From Marsupella aquatica (Eukaryota > Marchantiophyta): DNA of 64,000 bases. Both the position numbers and the translations under genes were made by a program. A model generated the notes under the pieces. It had not been told where the DNA came from and did not search any database. It saw nothing but the letters and a program-made list of their open reading frames with translations. Positions 1-12,137 of this stretch are shown one piece after another. Positions within the stretch are counted from its first letter, which is position 1. The number at the start of each line of letters is the position of its first letter. The stretch covers positions 22,692,001-22,756,000 of the forward strand of contig OZ316897.1 in NCBI GenBank assembly GCA_973895155.1, in the 5' to 3' direction.

Positions 1-3000
1 GGTTTGACATTATGTTTTAGGCGTTCACAATAATTGTTATCAGGCTGGTTGAGACTGATGGTTTGAGGGCCTCTAGAGAAATTCCTATTTGGTACCCTTC
101 TAAGTAACTATGGGGTTTCCTCCAGACCATTAACAGGAGTTTAGTATACTGCTGAATAGCCTGTCTCTTCTTCCTTTGCCTTAGTGGCTGAGTTTTGGCT
201 CTTTGGTCTCCTTGCAATTTTTCTTTTCATTCATCCCTTGTATTAGAGTCTTGGGAGGTTGACTATCAAAAATCTTAGGAACCATGTGCGATCCAAAATA
301 TGTATTTTTGGTAAAAATTAAGCAAATTTTTTAAAAATGTAGGAGGCAAAATAAGGTATTATAAACTCATGTTTATAGAATATTCTTTAATATCTACCTT
401 TTATAAAGTAAAATAGGTTATTAACATTGAAATGGAGAATATTCTTAGAATATTTTCTTTATAAATCATGTCTATTTATATTAGACTAGGATCGCACATG
501 GTACCCCAAAATATACATTTAGTTAACCCCCCAGATTAGAGTTTGATCTCAGGACAAAGAATACAAAAACACTTTTGGGGGCAAAAGGTCAGGCATTGTA
601 AAGTCTCCCTAAAAAATGGGAATTCTGCAAAACTCACTCTGAGATGCACTTCTCCCACCACAACCTAGGCAGTAACACGAGCAAGATTGTGAGGCACACA
701 TGCAGCCCTCCCCCGCGCAGACCAAGCAGAACCAAAGATGATTTACAGTAGATGTCTTGTGTCTTCCGAGCAGCAAAAACAAGTTTTGCCTACTCTGCGA
801 GGAGACTAAATTGCGTTTCACCTAGTCACAGTTTTAGATAGGGTATAGGGTTTTATTATGGGTCTTGTGATTGCATTGTCTTCCAGATTAGGCATTTTTT
901 TTTCTTAGGCAGAATGTTAGAGTATGGGGTCTCAAACCTTCAAAGTTGATGGACCTTAAAACTCCAATTTAGATAAAACTTGGTAGTTAAGGTTACAGAA
1001 AGAAAAAGTTATGGACAACCAAGTTACCATGACCATAAGTCACTCTAGAGGCTAGTAAGAAGAAAAAGAAAAAGGAAAATCAAGTAACCTTGTGAAAAAG
1101 TTATGGCCATATGCTTACTACCGAAAACCAAGGTCTGCAACTTTGAAGCTTTGCAAGTATCTACACTACTTTGTCCACAATTGGCACTCATAAATCTTTC
1201 ATGTAGGAACGTTCAACATGCACTTAGAAAAAGTGCACTGAAAAGTGCATTGAAAAGTGCATCTACTCATAGAAATTCCACAATTGGCACTCATAAATCT
1301 TTCATGTAGGAACGTTCAACATGCACTTAGAGAAAGTGCACTAAAAAGTGCATTGAAAAGTGCATCTACTCATCGAAATGCAATAAATTGTTTTGTGGGG
1401 AAAAGCGATTTGCAAGGAATGCACTTATGCACAGTCCCGCTGACGTACTGCACTTGTGAGCTGATCCGACAATCACGGGAAGTTTCAAGCTCGAGATTGG
1501 CTGTTGATCCGTTCTCATCCCTCAACCTATAACACAGCCTGGTCGATAGTCATCTCCAAAGCACGACCCGCGTCCCGAAAATAGTGATAAACTTACTCTC
1601 AGCTTTGGTTTAGATCCAATTGAAATCGGATCCCAGCATTCCGTGAAGAGATCCAAGCATTCTGTGAAGAGATGCGATGAAATTCATCTCCCCTCATGAA
1701 CAGCTCCTGGCTATGAAGCGTACTAGAGTGAAGGCAAGTTAGAAACTTGAAGGCTGCAGCTGTTCAGTCTGTAAGAACTTGAAGGCTGCAGCTGTTCAGT
1801 CCCAGGGTCTTACAGAATTAAGGTGCAACGAAGCTGTTTTTAGATGAATAGAAATTCCTTGATGTTCGGCCCATGAAAAAGTTCATGCTTATATACATAT
1901 GCTGGCCTGACCAGAAACCACCATTCACCAGATATATATCTGGAGCCGAGTTTTGTGACTACCAGACTATATATATGAAACACGCCTATTAATTGCCAGA
2001 ACCGACTTGTCACGTGGATCCGGTAGACCAAATGCTAAACTTTCAATTTGGATACTGAACTCTTTGGCCTGATCGAATTTCTTTCGCTTATCCAGGCTTT
2101 CCAATCTAAAATGTCTAAGGTTCTTGAGAGGCAGGCTCACGTGTGTTGCTATCTGAAACAGTCGAGGACTCCGAGCTAGTCTTATACCGTGTGTTTCATT
2201 ACCACCCTCGAGTACGTTTATCCATCTCCGTCATTTTCGTTTCTATGATCGAGAACGAAACCAAAGTCCAACTACGTAGACAATTGTATATCGTATCGTT
2301 TCTCCAAATTAATAATTATTGTCCGATTCGACGAGAAATACGGGGATCGATCCAGAAGACGGATCCAATGCCAGCAAATGAAGAGGAGAAAAATATAGAA
2401 CTACAGCACAGCAGATGGCAGAAGAAAGGAAGAGTTCTGCTAGCTTCAATTTGGAGGTTTATCTGCATGTCCCATTCTGAGCCCTGGGCAAGACATCTGC
2501 TCATTGCTCGCCAAGGGGTTTTAGCTGATGGGCCACAAAGCTAGGGCGTTTGGGTTTTAACTGGTTGAGCGGGCAGGGCTGACCAATTCAAGAGGGGGAC
2601 CCAGCCTGCAGAGGTTCTTCTGCAATGGTCGTTTCTGATCCGAGTCATGCTAGTTTCAAGACGGACGTGCCCAGCACGGTGAGAATACTGCGACTATCGA
2701 TCTCAGACATTTTCCGCTCAGATCTGAAAGTCAAAGACTCGGCCGGCATCGGAGACTTTTGTGACATGTTTTCTTGCCAGAGACTGCTGGGATCGACACG
2801 AGTAATCGGAAAATTTTCAGTATTTTGTGTTTCGCCAGATCGAGAGGCTAGGAATGATCAGCAAAACTCGGCCGGCCTAGGAGAGTGAACATAATGATCG
2901 GGAGTAAGAGTTTAATTAATTAGTGTTTAATGGTTGCATCGATCCAGGATGCGTTTAAGGTTACTTCGATCACAGAGGCACAGTTATCGCGTTTTTGCAG

Positions 3001-3040
3001 TGTAAATTCTATCCCCGTTGCATCCAGTTGGCTGGACTCG
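1..3040. other. Upstream region without a supported gene
   Basis: I see no convincing coding exon here. The stretch is AT-rich up to about 1 kb. It then holds three small tandem duplications, listed separately or noted here: a 103-bp pair at 1175-1378, a short one around 1633-1675 built on a CATTC-GTGAAGAGAT word, and a roughly 33-bp one at 1743-1803 around CTTGAAGGCTGCAGCTG. The last 500 bases before the Ca2+-ATPase exon are less AT-rich and probably hold its promoter and 5' leader. No TATA box or transcription start can be assigned with confidence. Confidence 0.5.
1175..1378. repeat. Tandem duplication, 103-bp unit, two copies
   Basis: Two near-identical copies start at 1175 and 1278, each beginning CCACAATTGGCACTC. 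Inside each copy there is a finer repeat: GAAAAGTGCA-like words occur three times in succession. The word AAGTGCA recurs in other repeat-rich parts of the window near 35-36 kb and 44.4 kb. Confidence 0.85.
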
Positions 3041-6000
3041 ATGTCGGAGGGAAGCGGGGAGGGCAGAGGACCTCCACAGAGAAAGGTCTTTCACATTGCT
3101 GCAAAGGGAGCCTCGATCGAGGAATTGAAAGGTTGGCGCAAAGCGGCGCTGACGTCCAACCCAAACCGTTTGTTTCGATATGCCGCCGATCTCCAAAAGC
3201 GAGAGCAACGCCTAGAGGTTGGCCAGTATATGTTTGTGTGTCGAATGCTGTTTTAATTCTGATTCTATTACTTTGACGGTCGCCAAGCGTATGACGAAGT
3301 TCTCTGACGTGATGAGTTGCCAGTGTGTCGTTCTTCGTCATGCACAAGTTTAACTGTTAGTGGAACGTACTAACGAAAGAAATCTGACGTAAATTTGGGG
3401 GGAGAAGGTTTCGAGAGAGACTATTATGACGTCAGATGAAAGGCAACAATTTCTAGACGTCGACAATCTACTGTAGCTGTCCTTAGATGGTTGTGGGGAA
3501 ATGACTCTTTGCTGTTTTTGCCCTCTGGGCTCGAAAAGGAGTCAGCACTCAGGTTCGAAATGCTTGAGGGTAGGGAGCTGTGTCCCTCAGTTGAAATGCA
3601 GCCACTTCTAAGGAGAGTGGTGCCTTCTCAACTTCTATACTACTTGATTTTGAAGAAGCGGCAAACTGAATTGAGAAACCCTGGATATTTTACAACTTGG
3701 TGGCCTCTGTGGTTTACAGAGCCAGCTAGTCCTGCGCAATAAACTCGCTCGCCGTTCGGTTGGTGGTCCCTATCCACAAGAAGGTAGATCCGGCTTGCCT
3801 CCTCTATTTGCTAATCCTGCCTTCACCCGAATCTGAATGCATACAACGTACGTGCGTCTTTGGCACATTCTACTCAACTTGATGAATTCATCTGGGATTA
3901 CTACTGGAGAAATGCTCAGGACTATGGAACTTAACTTGCTTGGACAGTTTCTAATCCAATTAAACCCTCATCTTGATTCTAGGTGGTCTGTCAATTCCCG
4001 GTAAAGCTAGTAACGATGAGTACTCTCTCTCTTCTTTAGAAAAGCTTCTGAAGAGTCCCAGAGGTGTTCTCTTTTCTCTGGATGATTTTCTAAGGAGTCA
4101 CGGAGGTGTCCAGGGAATTTGTGAAAGGTTGAATGTGGATCCGACGAGAGGACTTGCTGATGCGGAATGCCAGAAAAACCGGGGCTATTATGGAGCCAAC
4201 GCTTATCTAGAGAAACCCCCTAAAAGGTTTTCGGTCTTCCTCTATGAGGCTACGCAGGATTGGACCTTAAAAATCCTATTTCTTTTCGCTGTGGTGTCTT
4301 TGGGATTGGGCATTGCCTCTGAAGGCCTCGGCGAAGGGTGGTACCATGGAACTGGCCTTATGGTCACTATCTTTCTCGGGATACTCATCACTGCCTTCAG
4401 CGACTTTCAGCAGGCATTGCATTTCAGCGATGTGTACAAAGAGAAGAAAAAGATTTTCATTCATGTCACTCGAGGTGGATCCAGGAAGAGAGTTTCCATA
4501 TTTGACATCGTTGTGGGTGACATCGTGCATCTTTCAAACGGCGATCAAATCCCAGCCGATGGGTTACTCATCGAAGGCTACGAGCTGACAGTCGATGAGT
4601 CAACTATGCTTGGAGAGAGTCATGAGCCTCAACCAAAATCGCCCGAGCAAAATCCCTTCCTCTGTTCCGGAACCAAAGTGCTGGACGGGTCTGGGCTCAT
4701 GTTGGTCGTTGCCGTAGGAAGGCGCACCGAGTGGGGCAGATTGATGGCACCTCTTGCGGGAGAAGATGATTCAGAGACACCGCTCCAGGTCAAGCTCAGC
4801 GGTTTCGCAACATTCTTCAGCAAAATTGGGCTAGTGTCCGTTTTTCTCACCTTCTTGGTGCACGCCGGGAGGGTCCTTTACAGAGTGTACATTGCAGGGG
4901 ACTTCAGGGAACACTGGGGCTGGGAACCCGCGTTGTCCATCATTAACTATTTCGCCATCACCGTCACCATTATCGTCGTCGCCTTCCCTGAAGGCCTTCC
5001 CTTGGCTGTGACCCAAACTCTCGCGTTTGCTATGAAGAAAATGATGCTTGATAAGGCTCTGGTCCGTCACAAGGCAGCTTGTGAGACGATGGGATCGGTG
5101 ACCACGATCTGCACTGATAGCACTGGCACGTTGACCTCGGTGACAACTGTGAAAGCATGGATAGCTGGTTGTGTTGGAGCTGTTAATGACGTGAATGACC
5201 AAATTTCACAAGCAGTACGAGACATCGTGTTTGAGAACATATACCAAAACACAGTTGGAGATGTCACGGACGATGTCGGCCCGGACGGAAAACCTGTTTT
5301 GATCGGCCCACCAACGGAAATTGCTGTCTTGGAACTTGGAAGGGCTCTTGGAGGTGAATTGCGGTCAGCTTGTGAAAAGTATGAGATAGTGAAAATGAGC
5401 CCTGTCAATTCAGTGGAGCTGCAGAAAATGGGAACTGTGGTTGTGAAGCATCCCAATGGACAGCTCCGCACACACTGCAAAGGTGCCGCAGAGATAGTAT
5501 TGGGTATTTGTGACAAAACAATTGATGCAGAAGGAAACATAGTTCCTATGACCGCGAAGAGACACGAACACCTCAAGGCAACCATAGCCCAATTCGGCGA
5601 CGAGGGTCTCCGAACAATCTGCCTTGCATACTCTGATCGCGTTGACGATCATCACTACAATGAGATGCCAGCTAGAAATTTTGTTTGTCTGGCTGTTGTG
5701 GGTATCGAAGAGCGCGTCCGCGATGGTGTGCATGAAGCCGTCCAGCTTTGTTCCTTAGCAGAAATCCAGGTGAGGATGGTCACCGGAGATAACATTGATA
5801 TGGCCACTGCTATCGCACGGGAATGCGGGATTCTCAAGGACGATGGGGAAGCTGTAGAAGGCCCGGATTTTCGCACATGGACCGAGGAGGAAATGGACGA
5901 GCGAATTCCCAACATAAAGGTAATGTCATATTTGTGTCCCCGAGATCTCAGTAGCTTGGATCGAGCTGGCCAGTATCGATCCCTTTCGATCCCTAGCTTG

Positions 6001-7907
6001 GCAGCTAGCTAGAGCTTGGGCGAAAACTGGAAATGACATATTCATCATTCACTTGATCTGCTCATATCTTATGAAGACACTGTTGTAAGTTTGTCCCAGA
6101 GTTTTATGAACTTATTCTTGAAAATTTCAACTAATAGTCCATCGAATCTGGAAGCCTGCATGAGCTGCAATTAGAGGATATTTTCAACATGCTGGAAGTC
6201 CATCAATTGACGCTCGATCGAGAATGAACCCAAGAAAATCAATTGGTCAAGCTTTTCAGCTCCTACTCCCCCTATTTGAGTGTTAACCTCACTTGACGGT
6301 GATGCAATATATGGCAGGTTTTGGCGATGTCCTCGCCAGCGGACAAGCTCAAATTGGTGAGACATCTGAAAGGACTTGGAGAAGTAGTTGCTATTACAGG
6401 TGATGAAACCAACGACGCTCCTGCACTACGTGAAGCAAATATCGGGATCGCAATGGGAATTGCCGGCACTGAGGTTCATTACATTACCTGGCACTTTCAT
6501 CCCTCTTTGAAGATTAGTTATCGGATTAGTTACGCCGAGGCGAAATTGGGTATAGTTAGGCATGGATAACATCACGGACAGAAAATAGGAATCACTCACA
6601 AAAATAACAAGCAGTACTCTTTACAGGCTCGTGATCCATAAATTAGAGAATGGCAGGTTGTATCGCACAGTTTACACAGAAGACTATGCTTGTGACCAGG
6701 TGACGAAGCAGAGCGCTGACGTGATTGTCTTGGACGATAATTTCGCGACGATTGTGGTCCTTGCTAAATGGGGCCGTGCTGTTTGTACCAACATTCGACA
6801 TATTTTCCAGTTCCAGTCTACTGTGATCCTGGTGGCCTTACTCATTAATCTCATCTCTGCTTGCATCACTGGTTAGCTCACTCTGACTTGTTCTGTAGCG
6901 CAGTGATTGTCTTCAATGAATTATTTTAATCTCTCTTCCTCAGGACGAATGTGCATTATCTTGCTCGTGGTAAAACCTCTGCTTTGTAGTTGTCCTGAAC
7001 CCAAAGTGCATGCTTTGAGCTCTTCACTACGGTTGGTACTGCAGGGACTGTACCACTCACTGCTGTTCAACTATTGTGGGCGAAGTTGATTATGGAAACT
7101 CTGTGCGGCCTAGGTTTGGCCTCAGATCCACCACATGTTGGATATTTGACGAAGAAAGCAGTTGTGATCACAAAAGATTCCATCAGCAATATCATGTGGC
7201 GAAACATTTTAGTACAGGTTGTTTACCAGCTTATTGCACTGGGGTTGCTGCACTTCCAAGGTCGGAACATCCTGCATCTAGAAGGTTCGGAGACAGAGGT
7301 GGATGCACGGATGAATACGATGATATTCAATGCCTTTTTCTTCTGCCAGGTATTAACCACTTATATATCTCGACACCTCCATTTGAAAGCTTTTGCCCAG
7401 ATGAATTGGTTATTGCCGTGCCACAGCAGCGTGAGCCGGAACAGCGCAATTAGACAATTTCCCAACACGGGTTGGAGGTACATGAGGTGAGGCTCAACAC
7501 TGGACGAGATTGTCTCCGGAATAATGTTCAGAAACAAAGACTGATCATATGTGTTGTCTTTTGTATCAATGCAGATCTTCAACGTGATCAATGGACGTGG
7601 AATGGAGAAATGGAATGTATCTTTGGATACGTTCGACAATTGGGTGTTCTTGCTCATCCTCACCGTAACTGTAGTGTTCCAATGGATCATCGTCAGTTTC
7701 GTGGGCAAGCTTGCGAACACTGTTCCTTTGACTTGGGATCAATGGTTGATCACCGTAGGTATTGGAGCAGTCAGTATCCTCGTGGCCGGGGTAGGAAGAT
7801 TGATTCCTGTGCCAGAAGACTGCAACTTAATGGATAATCATCCACAGACTAACGGCCTTTATCAAGCTCTTCCTGGTGAGCCACCAAGAGCGGGGGAGAT
7901 TGTATAG
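3041..7907 (+). CDS. P2B-type (autoinhibited) Ca2+-ATPase, catalytically altered
   Basis: This is a multi-exon relative of plant ACA pumps, which move Ca2+ out of the cytosol and are activated by calmodulin. Exons seen: 3041-3217, 3983-5919, 6318-6473, 6700-6871, 7045-7349, 7575-7907. Exons two to six join in phase and encode about 966 residues. The first exon carries the N-terminal autoinhibitory/calmodulin region (WRKAAL...[10 protein letters not shown]). The TM4 motif PEGLPLAVT is intact, and TM5-TM10 follow in order. Key motifs differ from the family: LGES for [13 protein letters not shown] for DKTGT, EERVRD for DPVRP, GDETND for GDGTND, and WAKLIMET for WVNxIMDT in TM6. An exon between 3217 and 3983 seems missing: the phases do not match (0 against 1), and the usual linker was not found there. 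An in-frame ATG at 2930 is an alternative start. It could be a non-pumping paralogue or a young pseudogene. Confidence 0.88.
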
Positions 7908-9376
7908 AGTGCAACTTCGAGAGACGTCCACTCAGTAATTCATGTCAAAAGTACCGATCAATACATTGCATTCATCCTAGGTCGCTGACAGTACTAGAAA
8001 CAATTGATTCGTCTTTGTGTGGACCCCTTCACTCAATTCGACAGTGAAGTTTGGGGGAGTGGCAAAAGTTTGTGGGAGTGGCATGCGTAGGAGAAAATAT
8101 ATCCTTATGCAGTGGTCATGAAAACGTGAGTGACGGCTCAGGTAATATTTAGGCTCGCAGGGAAGGAGATTTTCAAATGGAATCACTCTTGGATCAGATA
8201 AGTGAAAATACCAGGAGACTATGGCAGAAAGCTTAATGCGTTGTGTATGAATGTTCAAGGTTTTCTCACCAGCCAGGGAGAATTGAGTTTCTTTACATGT
8301 TTCGTGGAGTTTCAGCAACTCTAGACACTACCTGAGATTGCGAAGCACAATGTTTTTGGCACAGAAATCTTGTTCTTGTTGCAGTTTAGCTTCCATTTCG
8401 CCATAATAACTCTGTGTTGCACCAAATCGTGCAATGGAGAAGGTCTCGCTCAGCAGTATTGTGCTGTATTGTGCTGTATTGTCCTATTTCCCCCTTCGAC
8501 CGGTAAATAGGACAGTCCACTGCAAGAGGCGCGGCAACCTTCAAAAACCTGAAGCATTGTGCCTCGCTATGACTAAAGTTGAGTGCACCAAGTTGAGTGC
8601 CGGCAGTCGTGAGCTCCAGAAGCGGCCAGACCTTGCCTGGTGAACAGTCGAGAAGCTCCAGAAGCAGCAGGTAAAGGCCCGCCGCCCAGACTGAACAGTT
8701 CAGATTTCTGGGTCGTGCCTGCAAATGAATGGGATGAGCTTGGTCGTCGATGATTTTGGACCTTCTGTCGTCTCGTGCCGCCACAAGGACTCAGTGAAAT
8801 GTTCATGTGCAGAATATGGCTGGGTAGCCCCTCCAGCCCAGTTTTCTTCCAGAGGCCCAGCTGCCATGACAGGACTCGGTAGTTTGCCACAATTGGGAAT
8901 CAATGCTCTTGTGTTTCAAATTTACAATGTCAGATTTGCGTTTGGAGTTCAATCTCCTAATAATGATGAGAGCACCTGTTGAGGGATGAGTCTCATCGAG
9001 TTAACTAAACACTCTAGTGACCAAGCTAAGACCCTAATTCTCGAAGGGATCATGACGTAGCAGAAATGGCATGCTATATAGTAAGGGCAGCTCGAGGGGG
9101 AACATTGCCCTAGTCAGAGTGTGAGACTCACCTCATAAATACTAACCTCACTACCCATTCCTTGAACGGAAATAGAATTGAAAACAAAAAATTGAAAACA
9201 ATTGAAAAATCTATACTCTTTTCCCTTATCAGTGCATATCTATTTTTTTGTTCACCTTCTAGATTTGTCTTAGTCAGAGTCATTTTGTCCTTATTTGAGT
9301 TCCAGTCTAGAGGTTTCACTCTAGACCCTAGCCCTTAAAACTTAAAAGGAGCTTCCATTTGCAATTATATAATAAG
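7908..9376. other. Intergenic stretch
   Basis: I see no gene. A short triple repeat of TATTGTGCTG-like words lies near 8455-8485. The piece from about 8390 to 8900 has GC near that of coding DNA and open frames on both strands, but none has splice context or a recognisable domain. Confidence 0.4.
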
Positions 9377-9525
9377 ATAGTGTATTGGTTTATGTTATGG
9401 TGTACGGAGCCCATTAACTTGATGTAGACCCAGACCTAGACTTAATGTCATTTGTACATCATAAATATAGTGTATTGGTTTATGTTCTAGTGTACAGAGC
9501 ACGTGAATTTGACGTAGATTCAACA
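9377..9525. repeat. Partial tandem duplication, 90-bp period
   Basis: The segment starting ATAGTGTATTGGTTTATG at 9377 recurs at 9467 with a few substitutions. The second copy loses similarity after about 55 bases. Confidence 0.75.
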
Positions 9526-10515
9526 TGCAGTATAGATCAGCCCAGGAAACAATGATTGGCCTATACAATCAAACATGGTGTGTGAAGGTTGGACTGATTT
9601 AGGGTGTGCGCATTTACAGTTTTCATATTTGCAACAATTGTAGTGGTTGTTCAGCAGTGATGGAAAAGCCTGGTAATGACATCATGGCAATCATGCCACC
9701 TAGGGTGAGGAAACAGGAGGGAAATACAACCAGGGAAGGGAACAAGGAGGGGAGGAAAGAAACGGGAGAACAAGGAAAATCTAAAGGGGGAAAATGAAAA
9801 TAAGGCCCCTTCCTTGCCTGTCCTTGTACTAGCATATTTTTTAAAGTGTAGGATTAAGGGCATACGGTGACCATTACGAGGTATAGGGTGACCATATGTC
9901 AACCCATGTATACGTGGAGAAATACAGGAGACCGTATGCCCATAGAAGAATATGTATGTACTTGATTATACTTGTAGGTTATGTGATTGGCTCACGCTGA
10001 CCATATCTTATCAGAATTTTCACACTGTTTCCAACTCTTTTGGCTGTGCATAGAGAGCATTAAAAAGAAGATGTGTAGAGGAATCAATGACTCTACAAAG
10101 TCCATAATGACTCCACACATGACCTTAAAGTTTTTGGTTTTTAGCCAGTGTAGCAAATGTCAATCTCTATGAAGGAGAAGATGCTAGGAATATTCTTTAT
10201 GTGTTTTTCATAAATTATTTACTGATGGTTGGATATCACTAGTTTATGGACAACCATTTGGGTCCATGATTTGGTGGGAAACTGGCAGATGTTATACAAA
10301 GAATCTAGCAAGTTTTCACCAAAAGTGGCACACTTTTTTGGGGGGTGGAATTTGACAAAATTTGCACCTAAAAAATACGCTGCTTCATACCCATCCCTAC
10401 TCTTCATATCAAATTTAGACCTTCTTTGCCTTACTCCCTCCAGCATTGACTACATGCAGGGCCCACAAGCAGGGCCATGATGACAGCATGGCTACCACAA
10501 CACACCTGCAGCTGT

Positions 10516-10725
10516 CATCATGGAAGCATTACCTCCAACTGAATCTCCACTTGGAAGGTGCATTTATTATTATTTTTACAGGGAAGTTTGTGAGACCCCA
10601 CATAAAGGGAATAGTCATATCATCATGGAAGCATTACCTCTAACTGAATCTCCACTTGGAAGGTGCATTTATTATTATTTTTACAGGGAAGTTTGTGAGA
10701 CCCCACATAAAGGGAATAGTCATAA
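10516..10725. repeat. Tandem duplication, 105-bp unit, two nearly identical copies
   Basis: Copies start at 10516 and 10621, each beginning CATCATGGAAGCATTACCT and ending near CATAAAGGGAATAGTCAT. They differ at only a few bases, so the duplication is recent. The second copy runs straight into the next repeat family. Confidence 0.9.
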
Positions 10726-12137
10726 TATTTGAACCCTAAACTTATGAGTCTCAACTCAAGTGAACTATCACATCTATGAGTCTCAATGCAGGTGAACTAC
10801 CACATTTCAACCCCAGTCTGTGTCTCAACTCAAGTGAGCTACCACACAACCATGTCTCTGAACAAAGGGACTAGTTATAATATTTGAACCCTAGACTTAT
10901 GAGTCTTTTTTTCCCCTTTTTTTCTCCTTTTTTAATTTTAATAAAAGGTGACAGTGCGCAAACTAAGATTCAAAAGCACTGCGGCAAAACCAGCGGAGAA
11001 AGAACAACACGCCCTCTGGACCATCACACACAACACCAAGACCCAAAGGGCCAACGCCAACGACCTCACACCGCCGCAGCGTGGAGGAAACGGCAGCCAG
11101 CCCTCAGGGGCCATCTAAACAACCATCTTGAATGATCCTAGAGTAGGTCAGAATTAACCAGCACTGCTCAGGCATGGCATGAGCCCACAACCTGGCCAAA
11201 TCATTGAGACAAGTGGTACAGTACCCCCCACTGTAACTATATCTATCTCTATGATCCTGGAAAATCTCAAGCTGGAGAGGAGAGGTGTCAATCCATTGCT
11301 CAGAAAGGTAGAGTGGGTTCTGTGCTGAATGTGACAATGGATGTGATTAACAAAGAGCATAGTAGTACCACTCTATAGTTTGTGGGTCTCAAAGCACAAG
11401 CCATACACTTGGCAAAGATAAAGAGTACACTCAAGCATCAACAATGATTGAGTTAGAAGGGCGATTCTCATCGTAGATCTATCAGTCATCACAGTAAGTT
11501 CAGTTAAGGATCTCTATAAGTGTCTGGCCTTCATGGCACTTCGGGTACATTGTATAGTAGCATGCACACTCACAGCAGTCCCATGCAGAATGAGTTGAAG
11601 GGGAACCTTGTGGCATTGGCATGGTAGGTGCGCTGACTTCTTTCCAGCCAAATACTACAGATCACCTGGAGGATGAGAATGAGGTAACCTGGGTTTTGCT
11701 TCTGTGATCGGATGGCAATGTCCAAATTGCCAAAGAAGGAGCCTCTAGTGGCCTTGTGCAGTTCGGTGTCCTCAGTGATGTGTTCGAGTTGACTCCATCT
11801 AGGTCTCAATCTTGGGCATTCAAAGAACATGTGTTCGATGGTCTCAATGTGCTCTTGGCAGGCAGTGCACATCCCATCTCCTACCTCCCACTTAAGAGCA
11901 CAAAAATTGGTAAGAAACCCAGCATTGAGAACCTTCCAAAATCAAGTTTGACGCTAGGAGAAGACCAGCCACTCCATAGATGAATCCACCATCGTTGCCA
12001 GATCTGTTATGTGTCTAAGTAGAACCATCGTCTATTGAGTTCTTCAGTGGGTGTCAATGAGTCTCAACTCAAGTGACCTATCATATCTATGAGTCTCAAT
12101 TCAAGTGAGCTACCACGCAACCATGTCTCTGAACAGT
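10711..12137. repeat. Tandem repeat, about 150-bp unit, second copy split by a LINE
   Basis: Unit one (about 10711-10866) contains TTGAACCCTAAACTTATG, two ATGAGTCTCAA words and CCATGTCTCTGAAC. Unit two starts at about 10864 and reads the same as far as TTATGAGTC at 10905. Its continuation (ATGAGTCTCAACTCAAGTGA through CCATGTCTCTGAACA) resumes at 12057. The piece between is foreign and is described as a LINE remnant. Confidence 0.8.
10906..12056 (-). mobile_element. 5'-truncated non-LTR (LINE) retrotransposon insertion
   Basis: On the minus strand, 11570 to about 12050 encodes the end of a LINE ORF2. It includes a reverse-transcriptase zinc-binding (zf-RVT) motif, CTACQ...EHMFFECPRLRPRW, preceded by a conserved segment like FWKVLNAGFLTNF and followed by IWLERSQR. 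At least one stop and frame shifts break it. The low-coordinate edge is a T-rich tract (10905-10945), as expected for the A-tail of a minus-strand insertion. The flanks carry a 7-8 bp direct duplication, ATGAGTC(T), at 10899 and 12057. The body is only about 1.15 kb, so most of ORF2 and all of ORF1 are absent. Confidence 0.75.

Noticed and set aside
5067-5585. Minus-strand open frame of 172 codons within the Ca2+-ATPase
   Set aside because: It is the antisense shadow of a long conserved coding exon.
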